6,240 nucleotides of DNA from an uncultured Slackia sp. (lineage in GTDB: Bacteria; Actinomycetota; Coriobacteriia; Coriobacteriales; Eggerthellaceae): assembly GCA_900553775.1 (NCBI GenBank), contig USEZ01000112.1:1-6240 (forward strand), given 5' to 3'. The notes below the pieces were generated by a model. That model saw nothing but the letters and a program-made list of their open reading frames with translations, searched no databases and was not told where the DNA came from. A program made the translations under genes and the position numbers. Positions 1-6,012 of the stretch are shown one piece after another (position 1 is the first letter of the stretch; each line of letters opens with the position of its first letter).

Positions 1-85
1 CGTCCTTGATCATCTTCCACAGGATGCGGGTCATCTCGTCGCCGTCCATCTCGACCAACGGCGTGGTCATCTGAATCTTCGCCAT
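1..85 (-). CDS. icd: NADP-dependent isocitrate dehydrogenase, 5' end only
   Basis: Only the first 28 codons are inside the window; the gene runs off the left edge. The N-terminus begins MAKIQMTTPLVEMDGDEM and continues TRILWKMIKD. It closely resembles the conserved start of the eukaryote-like, homodimeric NADP-dependent isocitrate dehydrogenases (pattern MAKI-x-V-x-NP-VVE-x-DGDEMTRI-x-W). It is unlike the E. coli Icd N-terminus. The enzyme oxidatively decarboxylates isocitrate to 2-oxoglutarate in the cytoplasm, producing NADPH and a glutamate precursor. The ATG (85-83 on the minus strand) is supported by an AAAGGTGAG ribosome binding site about 4 nt upstream. The gene is divergent from the riboswitch/symporter unit, so the roughly 400 bases to its right must hold its promoter, which I could not place. 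The family call is firm for so short a fragment, but active-site residues and integrity cannot be checked here. Confidence 0.88.
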   Translation of the reverse strand, partial: MAKIQMTTPLVEMDGDEMTRILWKMIKD

Positions 86-504
86 GGCTCACCTTTCGCT
101 GTGTTTCGTCGATTCCTCCCCGCCGCATCGCGCGCTTCGCCGCCGCGTTCGACGGATGCGATGCGCAGCGCGGCCGCATGACGTCCCGAACGAGACGCCG
201 TGCGCTCGCGCGCCGAACGGGGCTTTCCCGCATCGGCATGCGGCTCCGAGCATCGCTGCTATTGCATGCTAGAGCATGATAGCGCCGCATGCGGCAAGAC
301 GCATGCGAATCCGCCGCAATTTCGCGAACGGTACGCAGGCAGGCGCATCCCGGCGAAAAACAGACGGCCCTTTCGTCGGACGGCGCCCTTCCGGCGCAGG
401 CGGCATTCTTTGCCGCACCAGCCCTCGGAATCGGCCGGAACGCGGGCGACGGCCGCATCGACCGTCCGCTTCGCCTTGCGACTCTTTTTTCTTGAAACTT
501 TTCC
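86..504. other. Non-coding gap between divergent icd and the riboswitch promoter
   Basis: About 420 bases with no convincing gene. Open frames exist on both strands but their translations are rich in Arg, Ala and Pro, match no family I recognise and lack placed ribosome binding sites. This is typical of random open frames in GC-rich DNA. The stretch must contain the icd promoter and leader, read leftward; no good -35/-10 pair was found. The left part (about 90-230) is very GC-rich. The middle (236-306) holds a cluster of palindromes, listed separately. The right end turns AT-rich, with a run of six T at 485-490, just before the symporter promoter. Confidence 0.6.
258..295. repeat. Compound inverted repeats with GCATGC cores upstream of icd
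   Basis: Two dyads lie back to back. The first (258-283) has left arm GCTAT-tg-CATGCT (258-270) and right arm AGCATG-ATAGC (273-283), giving 11 complementary pairs with a 2-nt bulge in the left arm and a 2-nt centre. The second (284-295) is the perfect 12-bp palindrome GCCGCATGCGGC. Further GCATGC copies sit at 236-241 and 301-306. No T-run follows on either strand, so an intrinsic terminator is unlikely. The position in a divergent promoter region suggests regulator binding sites or an icd leader RNA structure, but no known operator was recognised. Confidence 0.5.
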
Positions 505-534
505 TTGCATCGTCGCTCGCTTTAGTACGATAAT
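505..534 (+). promoter_or_regulatory. Probable sigma-70 type promoter of the riboswitch-symporter transcript
   Basis: A -10 element GATAAT (529-534, 5 of 6 to TATAAT) lies 18 nt downstream of a weak -35 TTGCAT (505-510). The region is AT-richer than its surroundings. Transcription would begin near 541, giving a leader of roughly 230 nt that includes the whole glycine riboswitch. A second TTGAAA at 492-497 is too far upstream (31 nt) to be the -35 for this -10. Confidence 0.55.
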
Positions 535-589
535 GTGCGCCATACCATTTCGATGAAGCTTTCGGGATTTGCCACAAAAACCGGAAGTG

Positions 590-697
590 GAGAAACCTCT
601 GGAGAACTAAATGAGTGCCGACGGTGCAAGGTTTTCGGGCAGCGCGTTTCCCATGTGCTTTATGAAAACCGAATCTCTCAGGCAAAAGGACAGAGAA
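590..697 (+). promoter_or_regulatory. Glycine riboswitch, single aptamer
   Basis: The sequence matches the glycine aptamer signature: CCTCTGGAGA (596-605), GCCGACGGTGCAAGG (617-631) and TCTCTCAGGCAAAAGGACAG (674-693). Helices seen by eye: P1 pairs CTCTG 597-601 with CAGAG 691-695; P2 pairs GAGA 602-605 with TCTC 674-677; a perfect 7-bp P3 pairs GGTTTTC 630-636 with GAAAACC 664-670. Only one full aptamer is present. Short hairpins flank it, CCAC/GTGG at 572-590 upstream and CTGACT/AGTCGG at 706-723 downstream; either could be the ghost-aptamer stem known from singlet glycine riboswitches. It lies directly upstream of an alanine/glycine symporter gene, a known target class. It should sense cytoplasmic glycine and control the downstream gene in cis. 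Confidence 0.93.
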
Positions 698-735
698 CGG
701 TTCTTCTGACTCTTCGCAGTCGGCGGATTCATTCG

Positions 736-770
736 CTCCCCAGAGGCTTCTCGCAACGCCTTGAGGAGGT
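736..770 (+). promoter_or_regulatory. Putative expression platform: hairpin masking the symporter RBS
   Basis: CTCC (736-739) can pair with GGAG (765-768) inside the ribosome binding site GAGGAGGT (763-770). An inner stem pairs GAGGC (743-747) with GCCTT (758-762, one G-T pair) around a 10-nt loop. This would hide the Shine-Dalgarno sequence. CCAGAGG (740-746) is also an exact complement of CCTCTGG (596-602), which contains the 5' strand of aptamer helix P1, so the hairpin and a long-range P1-breaking pairing exclude each other. No T-run follows, so control is more likely translational than by termination. This is a by-eye folding model. Confidence 0.5.
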
Positions 771-773
771 AAC

Positions 774-2195
774 GTGGAAGCCGCACTGCTCTCGATCGTC
801 CAAACGATCAACTCGTACATGTCGAATTACGTGCTCATCGTCCTTTTGATCGGCACAGGCCTGTTTTTCACCATCCGCACGCGCTTCGTGCAGGTGCGCT
901 GCTTCGGCGAAGGCCTGAAAAGGGTATTCGGCAATTTCTCGCTCAACGGAGGCAAGCATAAAAGCGGCATGAGCTCGTTTCAGGCGCTGGCCACCGCGAT
1001 CGCCGCTCAGGTAGGCACGGGCAACATCGTCGGCGCATGCGGCGCCATCCTCGTCGGCGGCCCGGGCGCCATCTTCTGGATGTGGGCGATCGCATTCTTG
1101 GGCATGGCCACCAACTACGCCGAGGCCGTGCTGGCGCAGAAAACCCGCCGCATCGATGAGGACGGCACCGTGCACGGCGGCCCGGTCTACTACATCAAGA
1201 CCGCTTTCAAGGGCAAGTTCGGCACGTTTCTGGCAGGATTTTTCGCCATCGCCATCGTGCTCGCGCTCGGCATCATGGGCTGCATGGTGCAGTCGAACTC
1301 CATCGCATCCACCTGCAACACCGCCTTCGGCATCCCCACGTGGGTCATGGGCCTGATCATCGTCGTGGCGGGCGGGTTCATCTTCCTGGGCGGCGTGAGC
1401 CGCATCGCTTCGGTCACCGAGAAGATGGTCCCCATCATGGCGATCGTCTATTTGGTCGGCGGCATCGGCGTTTTGATCGTGAACGCCTCAGAGGTGCCGG
1501 CCGCCCTGGGCCTGATCTTCGAATGCGCGTTCAACCCCCAGGCTTCCGTGGGCGGCGTGACCTTCGGCCTGATCGCGGCGCTTTCGCAGGGCGCCAAGCG
1601 CGGCCTGTTCTCCAACGAGGCCGGCATGGGCTCCACCCCGCATGCGCACGCCATGGCCAACGTCAAAAACCCGCATGAGCAGGGCGTCGTGGCTATCATC
1701 GCCGTGTTCGTCGACACCTTCGTCGTGGTCACCATCACCGCCTTGACCTGCATCGTCACGCTGTACGTGGGCGACGGCGCGTTGGCGCAGGGCCTCTATG
1801 AGGGCATCGACAAGACCAACATGGCCCAGATCGCGTTCGGCAGCCTGTTCGGCACCGCAGGCGGCAACATGTTCGTGGCCATCTGCCTGCTGTTCTTCGC
1901 CTTCTCCACGATCATCAGCTGGAACCTGTTCGCGAAGATCAACATCGAATACCTGTTCGGCAAGAAGGCCGTGCCCGTGTTCTCCTGCATCGCGCTCGTG
2001 TTCATCTTCATCGGCGCCCTGCTCGCCAACGACCTGGTTTGGGAGCTCGCCGACATGTTCAACCAGCTCATGGTGCTGCCCAACGCCATCGCGCTCATCG
2101 CGCTCGGCGGAGCGGTAAGCATGTGCGCCAAGTCGCACGGCGAAAAGATGGAAATCGCCGCAAAGGGCGACGCCTCCGAAGCGAAGGCGAAATAG
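774..2195 (+). CDS. Sodium:alanine/glycine symporter (AgcS family)
   Basis: A 473-residue integral membrane protein of the alanine/glycine:cation symporter family (Pfam Na_Ala_symp, TC 2.A.25), which imports small neutral amino acids with sodium. Family blocks are intact: GTGNIVGACGAI (81-92), GGPGAIFWMWAIAFLGMATN (95-114), GGPVYYI (135-141), GGVSRIASVTEKMVPIMA (206-223), GAKRGLFSNEAGMGS (273-287) and FAFSTIISW (375-383). About ten hydrophobic segments can be seen, with a charged tail after residue 452. The length is usual for the family. Most relatives carry a YYGE-like motif after the STI-x-x-W block; here it reads NLFAKINIEYLFG. The GTG start is chosen because GAGGAGGT ends 3 nt before it and the first hydrophobic stretch follows at once. 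A glycine riboswitch in the leader makes glycine the likeliest physiological substrate, but alanine, serine or D-alanine cannot be excluded. A terminator follows, so the gene appears monocistronic. Confidence 0.93.
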   Translation: MEAALLSIVQTINSYMSNYVLIVLLIGTGLFFTIRTRFVQVRCFGEGLKRVFGNFSLNGGKHKSGMSSFQALATAIAAQVGTGNIVGACGAILVGGPGAIFWMWAIAFLGMATNYAEAVLAQKTRRIDEDGTVHGGPVYYIKTAFKGKFGTFLAGFFAIAIVLALGIMGCMVQSNSIASTCNTAFGIPTWVMGLIIVVAGGFIFLGGVSRIASVTEKMVPIMAIVYLVGGIGVLIVNASEVPAALGLIFECAFNPQASVGGVTFGLIAALSQGAKRGLFSNEAGMGSTPHAHAMANVKNPHEQGVVAIIAVFVDTFVVVTITALTCIVTLYVGDGALAQGLYEGIDKTNMAQIAFGSLFGTAGGNMFVAICLLFFAFSTIISWNLFAKINIEYLFGKKAVPVFSCIALVFIFIGALLANDLVWELADMFNQLMVLPNAIALIALGGAVSMCAKSHGEKMEIAAKGDASEAKAK

Positions 2196-2238
2196 ACGCG
2201 CACGCGAAAACGGAAAAGCATATCCTTCGAAGCACCTT

Positions 2239-2270
2239 AGGGGAGCCGGCCTTCGGGTCGGCTCCCCTTT
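2239..2270 (+). terminator. Intrinsic terminator of the symporter gene
   Basis: A stem of 12 pairs (2240-2251 with 2256-2267, one G-T pair) begins GGGGAGCC and is capped by a TTCG tetraloop closed by C-G. It is followed by only three T residues before CG. The hairpin is very stable and lies 44 nt after the symporter stop. Read on the minus strand, for the convergent DUF389 gene, it would not be followed by a T-run, so bidirectional function is possible but weaker. Confidence 0.87.
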
Positions 2271-2344
2271 CGTGCGAAGACGGCCGAAGACTGCTGAGGA
2301 CGCCCGCCGCGATCAAAGGACGGAAAGCTCGAAAACCCCGCCTG

Positions 2345-3346
2345 TTACTCTCCCAGCGTCATGCGGCGCTCTTCGACCGAGGAGACGCGCACGTCGGAAA
2401 CGGCCACATCGTGCTCCTCGAGCGTTTCGGCGAAGCGGTCGAGCGACGGCTCGGCTCCCGAACCCGCTATCTCGACCGACAACAGCCCGTCGTCAAGCGC
2501 GAGGCTGCGCAGGCGGTAGTCCGAGCCGTCGAGCCACTCGCGGGCCGCCGCGGCGGCGAAGCGCTGCCGGGCCGCGTCGTCGACGACATCGGCGCTCGTG
2601 ACCGCCAAAGGCACGAACACCGCGACCGCGCCGAGCGCCACTGCCGCATACCACGCGGCGCGCATGCGGCCGGCCGTTTCGGAATAGGCCTTCGCCCCAA
2701 GCCCCATGGCGGCGAAGGCCGCGCAGCACATAATCTGGATGGCGACATAGTTCGTCGCGAACAGCAGCAGCGCGCCGAGCGCCGAAGGCACGTCGCCGCC
2801 TTGCAGGGCGATGCCGACCACGCACAAAGGCGGCACGATCGACGCCGATATCGCAATGCCCGGCACCGCATCGGGGATATCGTCGCGGATGAGCGCCACC
2901 GCCGCCATAAGCCCCGATGCGAGCGCCACCACCAGATCGACCAACCGCGGAGCCGTGCGCGAAACGACCTCGGAATTCGTGGCGGTATTCACCCCCACGG
3001 GAATGACCGCGGCGATCGCGGCCGCTATCGCGATGCACAGCGCCACGCCCGCGACGGTGACCCCCAGCGTGCGCACCGCCGATTTCGGACGCCCCGTCAC
3101 CGTGGCGAGCGCCGTGCCCAAGATAGGCGACATCAGCGGAGCGATCAACATGGCGCCGATCACCACCGCGGAAGACCCCGCGGCGATGCCGCCCGCCGCG
3201 ATCACAGCGGCAAGGGCCAGCCGCAAGAAGAACGACGAATACTGCCGCAACGGCGCATCCACGGCGACGAGCGAATCGCGCAGCGCGCAGGAAAGCGCCT
3301 CTTGGGAGATGCTTCCCCCTGCGAGGAACCGGGCGAATGCGTTCAT
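2345..3346 (-). CDS. DUF389 (TIGR00341-like) membrane protein of unknown function
   Basis: A 333-residue protein. Residues 37-215 match the DUF389 pattern: SSAVVIGAMLIAPLMSPILG (58-77), SRTAPRLVDLVVALASG (129-145), IAISASIVPPLCVVGIAL (164-181) and GALLLFATNYVAIQ (191-204). About six or seven hydrophobic helices lie between residues 37 and 250, including a Pro/Gly-rich SIVPPL segment in mid-membrane. The C-terminal 80 residues (about 251-333) are soluble and acidic and may form a small cytoplasmic domain. The family is widespread but has no established biochemical role, so no substrate is assigned. The ATG at 3346 is chosen because AGGAG lies 8 nt upstream. An in-frame ATG at 3469 would add 41 residues rich in Arg and Cys that do not look like family sequence. 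The gene converges on the symporter and diverges from the cyclodeaminase gene. Confidence 0.9.
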   Translation of the reverse strand: MNAFARFLAGGSISQEALSCALRDSLVAVDAPLRQYSSFFLRLALAAVIAAGGIAAGSSAVVIGAMLIAPLMSPILGTALATVTGRPKSAVRTLGVTVAGVALCIAIAAAIAAVIPVGVNTATNSEVVSRTAPRLVDLVVALASGLMAAVALIRDDIPDAVPGIAISASIVPPLCVVGIALQGGDVPSALGALLLFATNYVAIQIMCCAAFAAMGLGAKAYSETAGRMRAAWYAAVALGAVAVFVPLAVTSADVVDDAARQRFAAAAAREWLDGSDYRLRSLALDDGLLSVEIAGSGAEPSLDRFAETLEEHDVAVSDVRVSSVEERRMTLGE

Positions 3347-3375
3347 ATGGCGAACTCCTCTCGTATGACGCGCGT

Positions 3376-3381
3376 ATTGTA
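3376..3381 (-). promoter_or_regulatory. Possible -10 element for the DUF389 gene
   Basis: Read on the minus strand this is TACAAT, 5 of 6 to the consensus, 29 nt upstream of the DUF389 start codon. No convincing -35 lies at the right distance, so the call rests on one hexamer and its position. Confidence 0.3.
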
Positions 3382-3429
3382 TCGTCGGGCACGGACGAAT
3401 CGGGCAGCGAAGGCAAACCGAACGCCATC

Positions 3430-3438
3430 TGATAGAAT
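3430..3438 (+). promoter_or_regulatory. Probable extended -10 promoter for the cyclodeaminase gene
   Basis: TGATAGAAT combines the TGn extension with a 5-of-6 match to TATAAT (TAGAAT, 3433-3438). There is no clear -35, which is tolerable for extended -10 promoters. Transcription would start near 3445 and give a leader of about 95 nt. The AT-poor surroundings make the hexamer stand out. Confidence 0.42.
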
Positions 3439-3539
3439 TGCGCTCGAAAAATACCGATGCGCGCGGCATCCCCGGCGAATCGCCTCATGGCGGCGCGGGC
3501 AGGCCGCGACGCCGCTTCGCTTCGTCTGGAGGCATCGCC

Positions 3540-4628
3540 ATGAGCTTCTCGCTGAAACCCTACACCGCTCCCGATTTCACGCATGCGCGCTTTCTCGACG
3601 CGCCGAACGCCGTCCTCGCGCCGGCGCCGAAAGACGCCGTGGCCCCCGAGGGCTACCACGCCTTGAGCATCTACCCCGAGTACTTCAAGATCGACGGACG
3701 CTGGCTTCTGGCCGAAGACAGCCGCATGGACTGCGTGGCGGTCTACGAGGACGGGCGCATCTTCGTGCGCGAATTCCGCTTCATCAAGCAGGGAGACGCC
3801 ATCGTATGCGGACGCACCGAAAACGCCGAAGAGGGCATCTACGTGCATACGAACGGCTTTAGCGAGCCCGAGAAGAACAGCGAAAGCTTCGCCTTCCGCC
3901 TGGGACGCAGCCGCGAGACGGCCTTCTCGCGCGATTACGACGAGCTCTACGAGCTGCTGAAATACGAACGGGAGCACGGTTACGTGGTATGGGTCATGGG
4001 GCCCGCGTTCTCGTTCAACGGATTCTCGCGCACGGCGTTTTCCAAGATCATCGAAGCGGGATACGTCGATGCGGTATTCGCGGGCAATGCGCTTGCCACC
4101 CACGATCTGGAAGGCGCCTACCTGCATACCGCGCTCGGCCAGGACATCGACACGCAGCAGAACAAGCCCAACGGCCACTATCATCACCTCGACACCATCA
4201 ACCGCGTGAAATACCACGGCTCGATCGCGAAATTCATCGAAGAGGAGCACGTGCGCGACGGCATCATGTACAGCCTCGAGAAAAACCGCGTTCCCTACGT
4301 GCTCGCCGGCTCGATCCGCGACGACGGGCCGCTGCCTCCGGTGATCGGCAACGCCTACGAGGCGCAAAACGCCATGCGCGACCATATCCGCAAAGCCACC
4401 ACCGTGATCTGCATGGCCACCATGCTGCATACCATCGCCACGGGCAACATGACGCCGTCGTATCGCGTGATGCCCGACGGCACCGTGCGCCAGGTGTATT
4501 TCTACTGCGTCGACATCGCCGAATTCGCCGTGAACAAGCTCACCGACCGCGGGTCGCTGTCTTCCCGCGGCATCGTGACCAACGTGCAGGATTTCATCGC
4601 CAACGTCGCCAAGGGCCTCGGGCTTTAA
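3540..4628 (+). CDS. Archaeal-type ornithine cyclodeaminase (TIGR00300 / LOR-SDH domain family)
   Basis: A 362-residue cytoplasmic protein matching the TIGR00300 family, whose studied members include NAD-dependent ornithine cyclodeaminase of methanogens and the C-terminal part of cyanobacterial AgrE/ArgZ. That enzyme converts ornithine to proline and ammonia without net NAD turnover. Conserved blocks: FRLGRSRETAFSRDYDELYE (119-138), VWVMGPAFSF (150-159), DAVFAGNALATHDLEGAYL (177-195), LGQDI (199-203), GHYHHLDTINRV (212-223), VLAGSIRDDGPLPPVIGNAY (254-273), RKATTVICMATMLHTIATGN (284-303) and VNKLTDRGSLSSRGIVTNVQ (331-350). The N-terminal 110 residues form the family's separate leading domain. 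There is no amidinotransferase-like arginine dihydrolase domain, so this is the stand-alone form. The ATG at 3540 has GGAGG 7 nt upstream; an upstream in-frame ATG at 3438 overlaps the -10 element and adds an unrelated Arg/Gly-rich leader, so it was rejected. The family is clear; the exact substrate is inferred from characterised relatives. Confidence 0.88.
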   Translation: MSFSLKPYTAPDFTHARFLDAPNAVLAPAPKDAVAPEGYHALSIYPEYFKIDGRWLLAEDSRMDCVAVYEDGRIFVREFRFIKQGDAIVCGRTENAEEGIYVHTNGFSEPEKNSESFAFRLGRSRETAFSRDYDELYELLKYEREHGYVVWVMGPAFSFNGFSRTAFSKIIEAGYVDAVFAGNALATHDLEGAYLHTALGQDIDTQQNKPNGHYHHLDTINRVKYHGSIAKFIEEEHVRDGIMYSLEKNRVPYVLAGSIRDDGPLPPVIGNAYEAQNAMRDHIRKATTVICMATMLHTIATGNMTPSYRVMPDGTVRQVYFYCVDIAEFAVNKLTDRGSLSSRGIVTNVQDFIANVAKGLGL

Positions 4629-4671
4629 CGCAGCGCCCGTCCCCTTTTCGCCTCGCCCGGACGCATTGCCC

Positions 4672-4702
4672 TTGACAAAACGCGTGTTCGTAGGCCGATA
4701 AT
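4672..4702 (+). promoter_or_regulatory. Promoter of the OFA-family carrier gene
   Basis: A perfect -35 TTGACA (4672-4677) is followed after 19 nt by GATAAT (4697-4702, 5 of 6 to consensus). The spacer is slightly long. Transcription would begin near 4709, at the left edge of a perfect inverted repeat. No clear terminator for the cyclodeaminase gene lies before this promoter (4629-4671), so some read-through is possible. Confidence 0.65.
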
Positions 4703-4710
4703 GGACAATA

Positions 4711-4736
4711 TGCGCCTTATGGGGAACAAAGGCGCA
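4711..4736 (+). repeat. Perfect 8-bp inverted repeat at the expected transcript start
   Basis: TGCGCCTT (4711-4718) is the exact reverse complement of AAGGCGCA (4729-4736), with a 10-nt spacer. It begins about 2 nt after the predicted transcription start and ends 28 nt before the carrier start codon. It could be a repressor operator or a 5' hairpin that protects the mRNA. No T-run follows, so it is not a terminator. Confidence 0.5.
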
Positions 4737-4764
4737 AGGCAGGGCGAGCGAAGGGGGATGAGCG

Positions 4765-6012
4765 ATGCTCGAAACACGCCGAAGGAAAAGCGACGGCGCC
4801 GTCAACCGATGGGCGGTGCTCGCCGCCGCGGGCACGCTCAATGCGCTCGTCGGCGCCATCTACGTATGGAGCATCGTCAGCGTCGCGCTCGCGAGCGAAT
4901 ACGGCTGGTCGGCCCAGGGGATCGCCTTCGCGTACTCTCTCTACATCGTCTGCGAATGCTGCTCGGGCTTTCTCGCGGGATACCTCCAGACGCGGATGGA
5001 CTCGCGCATGCTCACCTCGTGCGGAGGCGTCTGTCTTGCGTCGGGATGGTTTCTCGCCGGCTTCGCCGATGCCGTGCCGCTGCTCTATCTGACATTCAGC
5101 ATGCTCGGCGGCATTGGGTCGGGGTTCGTCTACAACGTTTCGGTATCCACGGCGACCGCCTGGTTTCCCGACAAGCGCGGCCTTGCCAACGGGGTCTGCG
5201 TGGGATGCCTGGGGCTTTCCCCCATCGTGTTCGCGCCGCTCGGAAGCTTTCTCATCGCGACGTTCGGCGCGGCGTGGTCGTTTCACATCTGCGGCGCGTT
5301 TTTCGCCGTCGTCGCCGTGGCGGCGTCGCGCTTCCTGCATAAGGCGCCCGAAAGCGACCCCGTGCCCGAAAGCGCCTATCGGAAGGCCCTCGAAGACGGC
5401 ATGAGCACATCGCGCATGCTGCGCCAGCCGAGCGCCTATCTGATGTGGCTGATGTTCGCCGTGTCCGCAAGCGCGGGCATGATGGTCACCGGCCACGCCG
5501 CAGGAATCGGCGCACAGCTCGCAGGGCTTGACGCCGCGCAAAACGCCGCCCAGGTAAGCATTCTCGCCCTTGCCAATTTCAGCGGTCGTCTGGCGTTCGG
5601 CATGCTCTCCGACCGCTTCGGCCGCTACCCCGTGCTCGCGCTGTGCATGGCAGCGACGGCCTTCGTCATGGCGTTCTTCCTCGGCGAAGCGCACGATTTC
5701 GCCACCCTGACCGCCGCATTCTGCATCATCGGCGCCACATTCGGCGGCTGCATGTCCATCATGCCCGCCCTGGCCGCCGACATGTTCGGCATCGAGCATT
5801 TCGGACAGAACTACGCGTTCATGTTCTCGGGATACACCTGCGCGTCCGTCATCGGCCCGATGCTCGGCGCAAGCATGCTCGAGGCAACCGGCAGCTATGT
5901 GCCCGCGTTTCCCGCAGCGGGCGCGCTCACCTGCGTCGGCATCGTGCTCGTCATCGCCACGGCCTACGCAGGCGCGCGAATGCGCAAGAAGGAACGCTTG
6001 TCGAAGCGCTGA
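4765..6012 (+). CDS. MFS transporter, oxalate:formate antiporter (OFA) family
   Basis: A 415-residue protein with twelve predicted membrane segments (approximately 16-38, 51-75, 82-101, 105-124, 138-164, 170-189, then 224-244, 262-283, 288-307, 311-335, 346-369, 380-402). A charged central loop (190-222) separates the two halves and the tail is basic. OFA features include GAIYVWS (30-36), YGWS (46-49), GGIGSGFVYN (115-124) leading to WFPDKRGLANG (133-143), and the MFS loop motif GRLAFGMLSDRFGR (274-287). Studied members exchange small carboxylates such as oxalate and formate. By-eye alignment puts Tyr357 where OxlT has its substrate-binding Lys355 in TM11, so oxalate is doubtful; other monocarboxylates are possible. 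The ATG at 4765 follows an AGGGGGA ribosome binding site by 6 nt; a nearby ATG at 4758 is out of frame. The gene has its own promoter and is probably monocistronic. Confidence 0.88.
   Translation: MLETRRRKSDGAVNRWAVLAAAGTLNALVGAIYVWSIVSVALASEYGWSAQGIAFAYSLYIVCECCSGFLAGYLQTRMDSRMLTSCGGVCLASGWFLAGFADAVPLLYLTFSMLGGIGSGFVYNVSVSTATAWFPDKRGLANGVCVGCLGLSPIVFAPLGSFLIATFGAAWSFHICGAFFAVVAVAASRFLHKAPESDPVPESAYRKALEDGMSTSRMLRQPSAYLMWLMFAVSASAGMMVTGHAAGIGAQLAGLDAAQNAAQVSILALANFSGRLAFGMLSDRFGRYPVLALCMAATAFVMAFFLGEAHDFATLTAAFCIIGATFGGCMSIMPALAADMFGIEHFGQNYAFMFSGYTCASVIGPMLGASMLEATGSYVPAFPAAGALTCVGIVLVIATAYAGARMRKKERLSKR

Noticed and set aside
448..490. A possible intrinsic terminator (GACGG/CCGTC hairpin and T-run at 485-490)
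   Set aside because: The stem is only 5 bp and ends 18 nt before the T-run. A nearer stem has a bulge, and no plus-strand gene lies upstream to terminate.
541..596. A first aptamer of a tandem glycine riboswitch
   Set aside because: Only about 50 nt lie between the predicted transcript start and the recognised aptamer, and the conserved glycine-aptamer blocks do not occur there. At most it is a ghost stem.
269..820. Minus-strand open frames across the riboswitch leader, including a 94-codon Lys/Arg-rich one at 259-543
   Set aside because: They run antisense through the glycine aptamer and the promoter, have no convincing ribosome binding site and no recognisable domain.
3438..3539. An N-terminal extension of the cyclodeaminase to the ATG at 3438
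   Set aside because: That ATG overlaps the predicted -10 element and lacks a ribosome binding site. The 34 added residues are not family-like, whereas the ATG at 3540 has GGAGG at ideal spacing.
2039..3862. A 607-codon plus-strand open frame
   Set aside because: It overlaps the symporter end, the terminator, the antisense DUF389 gene and the cyclodeaminase start. The translation is extremely Arg-rich, as expected of a shadow frame in GC-rich DNA.
2493..4859. A 788-codon minus-strand open frame
   Set aside because: It runs antisense to the cyclodeaminase gene and across the DUF389 gene in another frame. Its Arg/Gly/Ala/His-rich translation matches no family, while the overlapped genes have clear family motifs and ribosome binding sites.
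4717..5799. A 360-codon minus-strand open frame
   Set aside because: It is antisense to the MFS carrier. Its His/Glu/Arg/Gly-rich composition is an artefact of codon bias on the other strand.
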